A stretch of DNA of 64,000 nucleotides from Methanococcoides alaskense (GCF_027594145.1 NZ_JAQFFK010000003.1:124001-188000), one strand, 5' to 3'; numbered from the stretch's first letter, positions 17,961 to 28,229 are shown. The notes: generated by a model from the letters alone, not told the origin. Made by a program: numbers and translations.

Positions 17961-18248
17961 TCAGAACATCAGCTCAAGGGCTTCATGTCCCTTCATGCCG
18001 GGTTTAACACCAAGTGCCTTCGCATGCCCTGTGACATCGATAACTTCGGTATGCAGTACATCTTCAAGATCGTTAACGCCTCTGACCTTAGCGGCAACAT
18101 CACCTAACTTTTCTGCTATCTCGGTGTCAAGGTATCCGCACATGACAAATCCCTTGTCAGCTTTTATAACAAGCAGTGGAGCATTCCCCATGTCGAACTT
18201 AAGGCCAATGGCCGTACCATTTTCAAGTGGTATCTGTTCTATGATCAT
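17961..18248 (-). CDS. DUF1805 domain protein
   Basis: A 95-residue protein with the family's pattern: IPLENGTAIGLKFDMGNAPLL, then a core ADKGFVMCGYLD with a central Cys and a regular alpha/beta C-terminus. DUF1805 proteins are common in methanogens and have no established role. It is immediately upstream of the tRNA G10 methylase gene, 8 bases apart, so a shared transcript is likely. Confidence 0.85.
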   Translation of the reverse strand: MIIEQIPLENGTAIGLKFDMGNAPLLVIKADKGFVMCGYLDTEIAEKLGDVAAKVRGVNDLEDVLHTEVIDVTGHAKALGVKPGMKGHEALELMF

Positions 18249-18343
18249 GATTGAAAAAACAATTTCAATTTAGATTAATGTTTTGATAGGATAGTCGCAT
18301 CAAAAAGAGCTGATGGTGGAAGATGTCCGAATGCATCCGTTGA

Positions 18344-18961
18344 TCAGTCTTTCCTGCTAAACTCAACAGTTGCTAAACCTTCAATTCCAAAATGACCACA
18401 AATCACTGTACGATTGTTAATTGTTTCAACAAATCGACTATCAATGCCTTCGGTGGCAATTACTTCCATTCCTTGAGGCATTGTGATGATCAGGTCAGTA
18501 TTTGCTTCTCCATCAAAGCTCACACTATCTCCCAGCTCGAAAATATCCTTCTCAAAAGTGTATGTGACAAAATATCTGTTATTGATACTATCGTTCTTGT
18601 CAGTACTTCCCAGAACACTTCTGGATATTTCTGCATCCACCTCAAAAACGTTTACATTCTTTGCAGAATTGTCGAACATCACATCCAGTTCCTTTTCAAG
18701 TGAACCATAAAGCCTACTACGTATACGATGATCCAGCTTCATGAGTTCCCATGCACTGATATATCCATCCCCATTCCCAACGTTCTTGTTCGCATAAGAA
18801 CGAAATGCTCCGACATCTTCACCGGAATAGTTCTCTTCATAGTTCCATGACATCCCATCTTCTTCCAAGACAATGGTGTTCTTCCATTCGAAGGCAGATG
18901 AGGGGGATGCTATCATGGCTACGGTGAGCAATGCCAGCAACAATGTCGGAATATACCGCAT
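18344..18961 (-). CDS. Secreted protein with an EF-hand-like loop, unknown
   Basis: The 205-residue product has a clear Sec signal peptide (MRYIPTLLLALLTVAMIASPSSA) with probable cleavage after SSA. The mature part is mainly beta and contains NVGNGDGYISAWE near residue 65, which looks like an EF-hand/dockerin calcium loop with a weak first ligand. No second membrane anchor or sorting signal is visible. No family is recognised. It sits 12 bases downstream of the methionine aminopeptidase gene on the same strand. Confidence 0.75.
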   Translation of the reverse strand: MRYIPTLLLALLTVAMIASPSSAFEWKNTIVLEEDGMSWNYEENYSGEDVGAFRSYANKNVGNGDGYISAWELMKLDHRIRSRLYGSLEKELDVMFDNSAKNVNVFEVDAEISRSVLGSTDKNDSINNRYFVTYTFEKDIFELGDSVSFDGEANTDLIITMPQGMEVIATEGIDSRFVETINNRTVICGHFGIEGLATVEFSRKD

Positions 18962-18973
18962 TCTATCCTATCC

Positions 18974-19867
18974 TTACTTGGTTGTCACTTTACAACCATC
19001 GTCAGTGACAATGACCGTATGCTCTGTTTGTGATACCAGCCCGCCACCAACATCCTTTAGGACCGGGTAGGATGTGAGAATTCCTGCTTTCTCAAGTTGC
19101 AACAATGAATAATCGAGCTTATCCGACTTGAGCCACCTTTTGGCAAAAGGCAAAGTTCTGTACTGCTCCAGTTCCTTGAGAACTTTTCTGACCGCAGGCA
19201 ATCGTATTGGTTTGTGTCCAATTACCTGGAATATCTCTGTCAGGGTCCCATCTGCCACTTTTCCTGCACCATCGGTGGCAAAAGGTTCTATTGCAAAGAT
19301 ATCTCCTGTTTTGATCGTCACCCCTTGGCCAATATGGCGATTTGGGATGCTGGGTGGTACATGTGCGAGATATTGGCCGACACCATGACCTGTAAGGTTT
19401 GCAATAGGCTTGAAGCCGTGTCCTTTGATCGTATCCTCGATGACAGCCCCTATCTCTGCAGTATTTATCCCGTTTTTGATTATATCAATGGCTGCATATA
19501 ACGCATCTTCGGAAGCCTTTACAAGATCGGAGTTCTCATTCGTAAGATCCACCGTAATGGCCGAATCTGCAATATAGCCGTCAATATGCACGCCAAGGTC
19601 AAGTTTTACCACATCCTCTCCAAAGACCGTTTTATCTCCTATCAATGGAGTGGCATGGGCTGCTTCATCATTTCTTGAAATGTTACATGGGAATGCAGGC
19701 AATCCTCCAAGTTCGATGGTCCTCTGCTCGACAAAATCCGCAACTTCCAGAAGGGTCGTGCCTATCTTTACCTTCTCTTTAGCCTCACTTCTCACAGTTG
19801 AGAGTATTTCTCCTGCCTGCATGTATTTACCGATAATCGCTTCAATATCCTCAATTTTCTCATTCAT
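18974..19867 (-). CDS. map: Type II methionine aminopeptidase
   Basis: The 297-residue enzyme removes the initiator methionine of nascent proteins. Metal-site landmarks are FPCNISRNDEAAHATP, VVKLDLGVHIDGYIADSA (two Asp), NLTGHGVGQY (His), FAIEPFAT (Glu) and SQTEHTVIV (Glu). The insertion after the third ligand typical of type II/archaeal enzymes is present. The ATG at 19867 (MNEKIEDIEA) gives the usual N-terminus. The frame is open to 19906, but that start would overlap the upstream peptidase gene, whose stop lies 36 bases before 19867. Confidence 0.93.
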   Translation of the reverse strand: MNEKIEDIEAIIGKYMQAGEILSTVRSEAKEKVKIGTTLLEVADFVEQRTIELGGLPAFPCNISRNDEAAHATPLIGDKTVFGEDVVKLDLGVHIDGYIADSAITVDLTNENSDLVKASEDALYAAIDIIKNGINTAEIGAVIEDTIKGHGFKPIANLTGHGVGQYLAHVPPSIPNRHIGQGVTIKTGDIFAIEPFATDGAGKVADGTLTEIFQVIGHKPIRLPAVRKVLKELEQYRTLPFAKRWLKSDKLDYSLLQLEKAGILTSYPVLKDVGGGLVSQTEHTVIVTDDGCKVTTK

Positions 19868-19902
19868 ATGTGTGCACCAGCTTTTGATAATAGGGTAAAT
19901 GT

Positions 19903-21057
19903 TCAAACTACAAATTCCTTTTCCATTTTAGTCAGATTCTCAAAACCATCTGCGGTTATGACTACCATATCTTCTATCCGTATACCCCCAAGCTCTGGAT
20001 AGTAGAGTCCTGGTTCTATGGTAACAACATGGCCTTGCTCTACCTCTATTTCCTGTTGGGAAACAGAAGGAAATTCATGTATGTCCAATCCTACGCCATG
20101 CCCGGTCGAGTGAATGAAACCTACCTTCGAATCACTTCTTATGGTGCCATACCCTCTCTTTTCGAACTCGTCACAGACGGCATTATGCACATCACTATAA
20201 AGGATCCCTGGTCTTAAGATGGCAAATGCTGCTTCCTGTGCTGCATGGACTGCTTCATACATTTCCTTTAGTTTTTCAGGAGCTTCCCCTTTAAGGACCG
20301 TTCGTGTCATATCTGCAAAATAGCGATTTCTTTTGTTGCGGGGGAATATGTCAATGACTATGGGTTGGTCCGCCTTTATCTCTCCCTCCCCTTCCCAATG
20401 GGGGTTTGCGGATTTTATACCGCAGGCCACAATCGTGCTTTCTGCTTCACAGCCCTGGTCCAAAAGGGTGTGTTCGATGGAAGCACGTATGGCCTCAGAG
20501 GTTATGGCTACTTCATTATTGTATAGAACACCTTCTTTGACCTCAGACCCTGCAATCATACTAATGGCAGTTTCCATTGCTTTCTCACAAGCAAATTGTG
20601 CCTCTTTTATCTTCTCGATCTGTTCCTTGTCCTTCCTTGTCCTCAGTTCCTTGAAAGGGCTTTTTGCAGGAATGACCGTGAATCCCAGTTCTTTCAGTGT
20701 CTGGGCCGTAAAAAGGGGGAAATCGCGCGGTACCATGATGTGTTTAGCACCCATTCTCTGGAAGACCGCTGCCAGGCAATCACAGTATGCGAGTTCGCCA
20801 TCCTTCCTCTCTTTCATCTTCTCACTAAATCCATATTCCTGCATTGTTCGTACGGTCTCGACACGGGACTCTATCTTTGCCCTGCCCAGTTCCATGCTGG
20901 AAACGATAAGGGTCTCTTCTCCATTTTTTGTCTGCATGTATGTGAATGGGTCCGCTGCCAGAAAATGTGTCGTGTAATACACATCTGCATTATTCGAGTT
21001 CCCCATTATCAGGAAAGCATCACATCCCTTTTCTGCAAGCTGAGGGGTTATGTCCAT
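19903..21057 (-). CDS. M24B Xaa-Pro aminopeptidase-like protein
   Basis: This pita-bread-fold peptidase, 384 residues from 21057, cleaves N-terminal residues next to proline. Metal ligands are IVIDIFPRNKRNRYFADMTRTV (two Asp), STGHGVGLDIHE (His), VVTIEPGLYYPE (Glu) and GGIRIEDMVVI (Glu). The N-terminal creatinase-like domain covers residues 1-140. Starts at 21057, 21078 or 21153 are all in frame. MDITPQLAEKGCDAFLIM best matches family N-termini, but none has a clear ribosome site. Two M24 peptidases in tandem (this and map) suggest coordinated N-terminal processing. Confidence 0.85.
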   Translation of the reverse strand: MDITPQLAEKGCDAFLIMGNSNNADVYYTTHFLAADPFTYMQTKNGEETLIVSSMELGRAKIESRVETVRTMQEYGFSEKMKERKDGELAYCDCLAAVFQRMGAKHIMVPRDFPLFTAQTLKELGFTVIPAKSPFKELRTRKDKEQIEKIKEAQFACEKAMETAISMIAGSEVKEGVLYNNEVAITSEAIRASIEHTLLDQGCEAESTIVACGIKSANPHWEGEGEIKADQPIVIDIFPRNKRNRYFADMTRTVLKGEAPEKLKEMYEAVHAAQEAAFAILRPGILYSDVHNAVCDEFEKRGYGTIRSDSKVGFIHSTGHGVGLDIHEFPSVSQQEIEVEQGHVVTIEPGLYYPELGGIRIEDMVVITADGFENLTKMEKEFVV

Positions 21058-21244
21058 GTTGTTTTCTTTCTGTTCCATATTATTGGGATTGTTGTAATAG
21101 TACATAAGCTTGCAGTTTTTATCATTCAGGAGGCTTATATTTTTAAATGCCACTTTCAGAAGCTATCATTGGAATCGTTGTGGACATCAGCATTGTATAT
21201 GTGGACATACGGTACATAACAATGAACATGGGATCTTATTATCT

Positions 21245-21640
21245 ATGCAGCAAGTGCTTTCCACACATGATCTGGAATCTGTAAAAGAATTCAATGCTTT
21301 CCTTTACGATATCAGATACATCCTTGTATTCTATGTGCTGGGCGACTTCATAACCACAGCTAAAGCCCTTTATTGTGGTGTTGAGGCAAATGGGTTCATG
21401 GCTTTGGTAATGGCAGAGTTCGGGGTGTGGGCGCTTTTTGCTTTAAAATTGGTTTTTGTCCTTATAGTTTACTGGATCTATAAGGGCTCATTTTCGTCCT
21501 GTGATAAGCAAAATAACGATATTTGGGCAATGATGAAGGGTTTGATCACATTTGTTGGTGTTTTTCTTGTGGTCAACAATCTTCTGGTAATATGGGGGTC
21601 TTTCAGTATTTTGCAGTTGTTTGGGATCGTTCTGTTGTGA
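21245..21640 (+). CDS. Membrane protein, DUF5658-like
   Basis: The 131-residue protein has about three membrane helices: YILVFYVLGDFITTAKAL, LFALKLVFVLIVYWIY and GLITFVGVFLVVNNLLVIW. The DFITT...GVEANGFM pattern resembles small DUF5658-type membrane proteins in archaea. The ATG at 21245 is used; the open frame continues upstream but would be poorly hydrophobic and atypical. Function is unknown. It is divergent from the Xaa-Pro peptidase gene. Confidence 0.6.
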   Translation: MQQVLSTHDLESVKEFNAFLYDIRYILVFYVLGDFITTAKALYCGVEANGFMALVMAEFGVWALFALKLVFVLIVYWIYKGSFSSCDKQNNDIWAMMKGLITFVGVFLVVNNLLVIWGSFSILQLFGIVLL

Positions 21641-21798
21641 GCTGCATATCTTTTTATTTAAGGGGGAGGCAACACCTTAAATTAAATGGGATCTGACTCC
21701 AAATATTATATATATAATCTTGTGAGCGGGTTGATGATGATTATGGGGGAAATAAGGAAAATAGGTGCAACTCACCTATTCATCTCTTTTTATGAAAA

Positions 21799-22926
21799 TC
21801 AAACTTTTTCTCTTTCTACTGCTTTCCATACATGCATTCCCCTAAACATGCGTGTCAGGCTAACAAGCAAGTATATCTGATGCCATATAAAAGATGATAC
21901 CAGATTAGAGCGCACATTTCCTGATAGCAACGCTAGGAAAAAAGCAATCCATATCATGATTCCATATAATAAATTAATTTGTGCAAGTAAGTATGACCAC
22001 AATATCACACTTGTGAAAAAAGCAGTCGGAGCTATAAAGAACATCATAAATCTTAACGGAAAAACGAACAGTCCGAATTTCCCATACTTTGGAGATATGA
22101 GATCTAAATTGTATAGTGTTGCTTCAAGAAGTCTTGCTGAACGGCGCAGTTTCTGACGACGTTGTTGGCTGAGGTCATCTGTTATGTATTCATAGAATCT
22201 TGCATTTGCTTCGTAAATACATCGATAACCATTATGAATGATCTTGAGTGCCATTCCTGCATCTGATGCTCCATGGGTCTCAGGGATTGGTGAGAACGCT
22301 TTTTTCTTAAGGACAATTAGTGGTCCATTGAAACAGTATGTTGAATGGATGTTGCTTTCCCATGTACACATTTTTCCATATACTGTTCGATATGCTTTTT
22401 CTGAGCTGGTAGTGAAAGATTTTTCTTTTATTATGGGTTCAAGTTCACCACATACAGCACCGATCTGCTCATCACTCAACAATCTTCCAATAGCATAATT
22501 AAGAGCATTCTCTTCAAAGGTCACGTCAGCATCGGTTGTCACAACTATGTCGGTGTTGGCTTTTGAAACTCCCAGATTAACCGATGCGTTTGTCCCTGTA
22601 CGTTTCTCTTTGACAATAACTTCTCCGGATATTCCGTATTTTTCGAATGCCTCCTTTGCAAGTTCAACTGTACCATCAGAGGACTGATCATCTACAACGA
22701 TGACATCGATATTTTTTGTGGGGTAGTTAATATCGTTTAGATTTTTAATACGGTGATCTATCACCTCACTTTCGTTGTAGGTGGGAATAACAACAGTGAG
22801 ATTTGGATTACTTTTAATTGTTTTAGGAGATGAATCTCTTACCAATATTATTGCAACTATATAGAGAAAGTAAACAAATATGGGAATTGTAGTTATGAAC
22901 AAAGTTGATAGTACCAGAAGATTCAT
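21799..22926 (-). CDS. Membrane-bound GT2 glycosyltransferase
   Basis: The 375-residue protein has an N-terminal membrane helix, a GT-A domain and two or three C-terminal helices (FPLRFMMFFIAPTAFF, IWIAFFLALLSG). The catalytic fold is clear: LTVVIPTYNESEVID, VIVVDDQSSDGT, VVTTDADVTFEENAL and an ED/QxxRR-type region at DDLSQQRRQKLRRSAR. The QxxRR-like element suggests a processive or polyprenyl-linked enzyme, such as a beta-glycan or dolichyl-phosphate-sugar synthase. It is divergent from rmlA with a 279-base AT-rich gap and marks the left edge of the glycan island. Confidence 0.82.
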   Translation of the reverse strand: MNLLVLSTLFITTIPIFVYFLYIVAIILVRDSSPKTIKSNPNLTVVIPTYNESEVIDHRIKNLNDINYPTKNIDVIVVDDQSSDGTVELAKEAFEKYGISGEVIVKEKRTGTNASVNLGVSKANTDIVVTTDADVTFEENALNYAIGRLLSDEQIGAVCGELEPIIKEKSFTTSSEKAYRTVYGKMCTWESNIHSTYCFNGPLIVLKKKAFSPIPETHGASDAGMALKIIHNGYRCIYEANARFYEYITDDLSQQRRQKLRRSARLLEATLYNLDLISPKYGKFGLFVFPLRFMMFFIAPTAFFTSVILWSYLLAQINLLYGIMIWIAFFLALLSGNVRSNLVSSFIWHQIYLLVSLTRMFRGMHVWKAVEREKV

Positions 22927-23205
22927 GTTTTTTTCTACACAATGATAGGATATAAGTCTTTAAGATATATTTTATCTATATTTTGAAAATAATGAGGACC
23001 AATGATTGGAACTTATAGTAAGGATATTGAAATTACGATAATACAAAGTATTACATGCATAATCCAGATGATGTACTAGTGGATAATACGGTAGCTTTGA
23101 TGCATCAAAATACCAACTTCTTTATATGTATAGAATCTGTCACAACTAAATATATTATGAAATAAAGATAAGTTCGGATGCAGGCAAAAAAGTGGGGAAT
23201 AAAAC

Positions 23206-24075
23206 ATGAAAGGTATAATCTTAGCAGGTGGCAATGGAACAAGATTGCATCCTGTGACGCTTCCAATTAGCAAACATCTTTTACCGATCTATGATAAACC
23301 GATGATATATTATCCATTATCTGTCCTCATGCTATCGGGTATTAGAGATATACTCATAATATCTACTCCTGAAGACTTGCCTTTCTTTGAAAAACTTCTT
23401 GGAGATGGATCGAATTGGGGACTTGATATCTCCTACGAGGTCCAGCCATCCCCTGATGGACTGGCTCAGGCATTCATAATCGGTGAAGAGTTCATTGGAG
23501 AAGATAATGTATGCCTTATACTTGGAGACAACGTATATTATGGACAAAACTTTTCACCATTGTTAAAAAGATCTGCAAACCTGCAAGAAGGTGCTGTTGT
23601 CTTTGGATATCAGGTCAAAGATCCTGAAAGGTTTGGGGTTGTAGAATTCGATGAGAACAAAAATGCTATCAGTATAGAAGAAAAGCCAAAGAATCCAAAG
23701 TCCCATTATGCTGTAACTGGATTATATTTCTATGACAATGATGTCATTGAGATCGCAAAGAATGTAAAACCATCACATAGAGGAGAGCTTGAGATAACTT
23801 CTATAAATATAGAATACCTTGAGAGGGGAAAGCTCAAAGTTGAACTTCTCGGAAGAGGATTTGCATGGCTTGACACTGGGACCCATGATAGTTTGATCTC
23901 TGCCGGACATTTTGTACAAACTATAGAACAAAGACAGGGATACAAGATAGCTTGTCTGGAAGAAATAGCATATAATAATGGATGGATTGGCAGGGAGCAG
24001 GTATTAAAGATTGCAAATCTGCTTGGAAAAACAGACTATGGAACATACTTGAAAGAGCTGTTGACAAATGACTAA
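23206..24075 (+). CDS. rmlA: Glucose-1-phosphate thymidylyltransferase RmlA
   Basis: It joins dTTP and glucose-1-phosphate to give dTDP-glucose. The 289-residue protein carries the nucleotidyltransferase signature [43 protein letters not shown] and [11 protein letters not shown]. The length is that of bacterial RmlA. Its 3' end overlaps rmlB by 8 bases. It opens the dTDP-sugar operon 23.2-31.7 kb. Confidence 0.95.
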   Translation: MKGIILAGGNGTRLHPVTLPISKHLLPIYDKPMIYYPLSVLMLSGIRDILIISTPEDLPFFEKLLGDGSNWGLDISYEVQPSPDGLAQAFIIGEEFIGEDNVCLILGDNVYYGQNFSPLLKRSANLQEGAVVFGYQVKDPERFGVVEFDENKNAISIEEKPKNPKSHYAVTGLYFYDNDVIEIAKNVKPSHRGELEITSINIEYLERGKLKVELLGRGFAWLDTGTHDSLISAGHFVQTIEQRQGYKIACLEEIAYNNGWIGREQVLKIANLLGKTDYGTYLKELLTND

Positions 24076-25123
24076 TATATTAGTTACAGGCGGAGCAGGT
24101 TTCATTGGAAGCAACTTTATACCATACTTTTTGAAACAGTATCCGGAATATAACCTAGTAAACCTTGATGATCTAACTTATGCAGGGAACTTGGATAACC
24201 TCAAAGAAGTGGAGGACGATCCAAGATACAAATTCATTAAAGGTGATATTTGCAATCGTGATCTGGTAGATTTCATCTTTAAAGAATATTTAATTGAGGG
24301 AGTTATACATTTCGCAGCGGAGTCACATGTTGACAATTCAATAAAGAATCCTGGTATTTTTGTGAAGACAAATGTAAATGGAACATACACTTTACTTGAT
24401 GTGGCTTATAAGAACTGGATGGATAAGCCATTTGTGTACAAGGATCAATATATTCGAGAATCTTCCACTAAAACTCCGAATACTATCCTACCACGCTTTC
24501 ACCACATATCAACAGATGAAGTATATGGGTCATTGGATGAAACAGGACTTTTTACTGAAAAAACTCCTTATTCCCCAAATTCTCCATATAGTGCCAGCAA
24601 AGCAAGTAGTGATATGATAGTTAGAAGTTATCATCATACATACGGAATGAATGCTGTGATAACAAACTGCTCTAACAACTACGGGCCAAAACAGCATGAT
24701 GAAAAACTAATTCCAATCATCATACGAAATGCCGTGAAGGGAAATCCAATTCCGATATATGGTGATGGAAAAAATATTAGGGACTGGCTTTATGTTCTTG
24801 ACCATTGTAAAGCCATTGATCTCACCTATCACAAGGGTAAAGTCGGAGATACTTACAATATTGGTGGTCATAACGAACGAAATAATAATAGCGTAGCCAA
24901 TAAGATCTGTGACTTGCTGGATGAGTTGAAGCCAAGGAACAATGGGAGCTACAAAGATCTTATTACTTATGTCGAAGAACGTGCCGGACATGACAGAAGA
25001 TATGCTATTGATGCAACGAAAATAGAAAGCCTTCTTGGCTGGAAGGCCGATGAGGACTTTGAAAGTGGGATTGTAAAAACAATTGATTGGTACCTTCGTA
25101 AATATAAAGAGGTTTCAAATTGA
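24068..25123 (+). CDS. rmlB: dTDP-glucose 4,6-dehydratase RmlB
   Basis: The 351-residue short-chain dehydrogenase-type enzyme makes dTDP-4-keto-6-deoxyglucose. It shows the NAD motif [12 protein letters not shown], the catalytic STDEVYG and YSASKASSD (Tyr-x-x-x-Lys). No rmlC or rmlD follows, so the product is not going to rhamnose. The next gene, an aminotransferase whose TTG start overlaps the rmlB stop, points to an amino sugar. Confidence 0.95.
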   Translation: MTNILVTGGAGFIGSNFIPYFLKQYPEYNLVNLDDLTYAGNLDNLKEVEDDPRYKFIKGDICNRDLVDFIFKEYLIEGVIHFAAESHVDNSIKNPGIFVKTNVNGTYTLLDVAYKNWMDKPFVYKDQYIRESSTKTPNTILPRFHHISTDEVYGSLDETGLFTEKTPYSPNSPYSASKASSDMIVRSYHHTYGMNAVITNCSNNYGPKQHDEKLIPIIIRNAVKGNPIPIYGDGKNIRDWLYVLDHCKAIDLTYHKGKVGDTYNIGGHNERNNNSVANKICDLLDELKPRNNGSYKDLITYVEERAGHDRRYAIDATKIESLLGWKADEDFESGIVKTIDWYLRKYKEVSN

Positions 25124-26187
25124 TAAATATAACAAAACCATATTTACCAGATAGAAAAAAGCTCAATGAATATATTGATAAGATATATGACACTGCTTGG
25201 CTTACCAATAATGGCCCTTTAGTTCAGGAATTAACTAAAAGATTGGAAGAATACCTTGGAGTAGAGAATTTACTATTGGTTTGCAATGGGACTCTTGCAC
25301 TCCAAGTTGCTTACAAGGTTCTTGGAATAAAAGGTAATACCATAACAACCCCATTTAGCTTCGTGGCAACCACAAGTTCTCTTGTATGGGAAGGTATTGA
25401 ACCTATTTTCGTGGATATTGACCCTGATACATTTTGCATTGATCCATTCAAAGTAGAAGATGCCATTACAGTAAAAACTACAGCAATAGTGCCAGTTCAT
25501 GTGTTTGGGAATGCATGTGAAGTGGAAGAAATTGAGTCTATTGCAAAAAAACATAATCTAAAGACGATTTATGATGGAGCACACGCTTTTGGGGTCAAGT
25601 ATAAAGGTGAAAGTCTGTTGTCTTGTGGTGATGCAACAACGCTTAGTTTTCACGCTACCAAACTTTTCCACACTATAGAAGGTGGAGCTATAATCTTCAA
25701 AAATAGAGAAGATTATGAAAGGGCTAAGTTGATGATCAACTTTGGTATTAATGATTCTAATTTGATTGCAGAACTGGGTATCAATGCTAAAATGAACGAA
25801 TTTCAGGCTGCTATGGGTCTTTGTGTTCTTGATGAAATGGATATAATATTGGAACAAAGGTCTGAAATATGGGACTACTACGAAAACGCTCTCAAGGATC
25901 ATGTACAACTACAAAAACGCCACTTACAATGTACCAATAATTACAGTTATTTTCCTGTGTTGTTTGAGAGCAAGGAAAGGCTTATGAAGGTCAAAGCAGC
26001 TATGAATACTAATGGTATCAATCCAAGACGTTACTTTTCTCCCTCCCTGGATAATCTTGGATATTTAAAGCCAAAAGAACTGCAAACGGTTTCTGGGGAT
26101 ATTGCGAACAGGGTTCTTTGCTTGCCATTATATCCAAGTTTACCAATAGATAAAATGAAAGAGATAATTGACATCTCAAAATTATAA
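25120..26187 (+). CDS. DegT-family sugar aminotransferase (VioA/WecE-like)
   Basis: The 355-residue PLP enzyme is predicted to aminate C4 of dTDP-4-keto-6-deoxyglucose. Key features are ITTPFSFVATTSSL, the PLP-binding IYDGAHAFG (Asp) and the Schiff-base Lys in SFHATKLFHTIEGGA. The N-terminus NITKPYLPDRKKLNEYID...WLTNNGP is VioA-like (dTDP-viosamine, Qui4N), though WecE-type (Fuc4N) is not excluded: the configuration at C4 cannot be read from sequence. It begins with TTG overlapping rmlB by 4 bases, with AGAGG upstream. Confidence 0.88.
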   Translation: MINITKPYLPDRKKLNEYIDKIYDTAWLTNNGPLVQELTKRLEEYLGVENLLLVCNGTLALQVAYKVLGIKGNTITTPFSFVATTSSLVWEGIEPIFVDIDPDTFCIDPFKVEDAITVKTTAIVPVHVFGNACEVEEIESIAKKHNLKTIYDGAHAFGVKYKGESLLSCGDATTLSFHATKLFHTIEGGAIIFKNREDYERAKLMINFGINDSNLIAELGINAKMNEFQAAMGLCVLDEMDIILEQRSEIWDYYENALKDHVQLQKRHLQCTNNYSYFPVLFESKERLMKVKAAMNTNGINPRRYFSPSLDNLGYLKPKELQTVSGDIANRVLCLPLYPSLPIDKMKEIIDISKL

Positions 26188-26198
26188 AGGGGCAAAAT

Positions 26199-27506
26199 AT
26201 GAATATATTAGTAATGGGTCAATGCACCTTGCATTGGGGGAGAATGGAGTTTGGAAACATAGGCAACTACTATATAATAGAGCCTTTTATGCGTGAGCTA
26301 CATGCAGCATTTTCTGGTAGTACAATACGGACAACGATGCAAATGTCACAACGTTTCTGTGATGCTGAGCGGGTAGAGGTGTTGCCGATGGAATTGTACT
26401 ATGGCTGGAAAGAAAATGAGTTGGCTTCAGTAGAACAAGAATTGGTCATATCTGAGTTATATAAATCAACAGGAAAGCTTGATAGCACTACGCCGTACAT
26501 TGAAGCTGTGATGTGGGCTGACTTAGTCATTGATTTTAGTGGTGATATATGGGGTGATAATGCAAATTTTCTTGGACAAGATCGTTTTAAAATTGGCTTG
26601 ATAAAAGATCAAGTATCTATGAACCTCGGTAAGAAGACTGTTATGCTTGCGGGTTCACCAGGCCCATTTTCTGATGATGAGAACAAGTTACTTGCCAAAA
26701 AAGTATACCAGCAATTTGATCTTGTAACGAATCGTGAACCAATTAGTACAGAACTCTTAAATAAAGATGGTTTTGATCTTAGCAAGACACAAAGTCTAGC
26801 ATGCCCTGCATTTTTATTCGAACCAGCCATTGGTCCAGAAGTTGAACAACTTCTAGAAAGCGAAGGATTAGCAAAAACCGACAGAAAAAAACCAATTATT
26901 GGCTTTATTTTGTGTGGTTGGAATTTTGAAACTGGTCCATTTGATAAGTGTCCAAGAGATGATCAGGATTATGTTAAATTCGCTGAAGCAGTGGAATATA
27001 TGACTGATATACTGGGGGTTCAAGTTTGCCTAATGTCCCATTCAAATGGTTTTGATATTCCACCAGCACCTTTTGTATTAAGGCATGGTCGTGATTATCC
27101 AATTATTAAGCAGCTTCAAAAAGTCATCGAAGAGCGAGGTATTGCTAAAGATTTCTTTACACTTAATGGTGTGTACGATACTTGGCAAACCAAAGCAATT
27201 GTGGGTTCATTTGATATGTTGGTTAGTGGTCGTGTTCATGGTGCAGTTGCAGGTCTTTCACAATCAGTTCCAACTGTCATTATTGATTACGGACATGAAC
27301 CGAAAGCGCATAAGTTGATAGGCTTTGCGACAGTAGCTGGTGCTCGAGAATATGTGGCAGACCCATCTAATGAAAATGACTTGAAACTAAAAATTAAGAA
27401 GTGTTGGGACAATAAAGAATCATACAAAAACCATCTTAATCAACACATTTCAAAAGTGAAACAGATGTCTAAGAACAATTTTGAAATGTTGAAGGGGCTT
27501 TTTTAA
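26199..27506 (+). CDS. Polysaccharide pyruvyl transferase family protein
   Basis: The 435-residue protein has the GT-B-like layout of the pyruvyl transferase family: an N-terminal GNIGNYYI motif, WADLVIDFSGDIWGDN, LAGSPGPFSD, and a C-terminal VSGRVHGAVAGLSQSVPTV containing the conserved SxRxH. In bacteria such enzymes add ketal-linked pyruvate from phosphoenolpyruvate to surface sugars. Whether this one pyruvylates a sugar or transfers another group is not visible. It follows the aminotransferase by 11 bases and abuts the WbqC gene directly. Confidence 0.78.
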   Translation: MNILVMGQCTLHWGRMEFGNIGNYYIIEPFMRELHAAFSGSTIRTTMQMSQRFCDAERVEVLPMELYYGWKENELASVEQELVISELYKSTGKLDSTTPYIEAVMWADLVIDFSGDIWGDNANFLGQDRFKIGLIKDQVSMNLGKKTVMLAGSPGPFSDDENKLLAKKVYQQFDLVTNREPISTELLNKDGFDLSKTQSLACPAFLFEPAIGPEVEQLLESEGLAKTDRKKPIIGFILCGWNFETGPFDKCPRDDQDYVKFAEAVEYMTDILGVQVCLMSHSNGFDIPPAPFVLRHGRDYPIIKQLQKVIEERGIAKDFFTLNGVYDTWQTKAIVGSFDMLVSGRVHGAVAGLSQSVPTVIIDYGHEPKAHKLIGFATVAGAREYVADPSNENDLKLKIKKCWDNKESYKNHLNQHISKVKQMSKNNFEMLKGLF

Positions 27507-28229
27507 ATGGGTAAAACAGTAAATATTGCCATTATGCAGCCATATTTTTTGCCTTATATTGGTTACTGGCAACTTATTAATGCGGTTGATAAGTTTGTAG
27601 TTTATGACAATATTCAGTTTACCAAGAAAAGCTGGATACGTCGTAATCGCATCCTTCAAAATGGTAAAGATTTCTTGTTTACAATTCCTCTTAAATCTGG
27701 TTCAGATTATTTAGACATTCGTGAAAGATTAATTTCTGATAAATATTTTGACACAGATGCAGATAAATTTATACGAAAAATGAGAGATGGATATCGGAAA
27801 GCGCCATATTTTAACGAAGCAATGCCATCTATTGAAAAATGTATCAGATGTGATGAAAAAAACCTTTTTACATTCATTTGGAACTCAATAAAAACAATTT
27901 CCGAATATCTTGAAATACATACTGAAATTATCATTTCATCACAAGTTGAAATGGACCACTTATTAAAAGGCCAAGAAAGAGTTCTAGAGATTTGCAGACA
28001 TCTATCGGCTACCTCCTATATAAATGCAATTGGAGGCTTGGAACTTTATGATAAAGAAACATTTGAAGCCAAAGGAATTGAACTTAAATTTATAAAATCA
28101 GAAACTGGTGAATATGACCAGTTTGGAAATGAATTTGTACCGAACCTCTCAATCATAGATGTTATGATGTTCAATTCAAAGAACGATATTAAAAAGATGC
28201 TTGGCATGTATGATATTATTCGTAATTGA
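27507..28229 (+). CDS. WbqC family protein
   Basis: The 240-residue protein begins VNIAIMQPYFLPYIGYWQLI and continues VVYDNIQFTKKSWIRRNRI, the diagnostic opening of WbqC-like proteins found in O-antigen and glycan clusters. Its chemistry is not established to my knowledge; association with 4-amino sugars suggests N-acylation. The ATG follows the previous stop with no gap. Codon use is markedly AT-rich compared with the housekeeping genes of the window, consistent with an imported island. Confidence 0.85.
   Translation: MGKTVNIAIMQPYFLPYIGYWQLINAVDKFVVYDNIQFTKKSWIRRNRILQNGKDFLFTIPLKSGSDYLDIRERLISDKYFDTDADKFIRKMRDGYRKAPYFNEAMPSIEKCIRCDEKNLFTFIWNSIKTISEYLEIHTEIIISSQVEMDHLLKGQERVLEICRHLSATSYINAIGGLELYDKETFEAKGIELKFIKSETGEYDQFGNEFVPNLSIIDVMMFNSKNDIKKMLGMYDIIRN

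Noticed and set aside
20333-20977. 214-codon frame opposite the Xaa-Pro aminopeptidase
   Set aside because: It is a shadow of a conserved peptidase gene.
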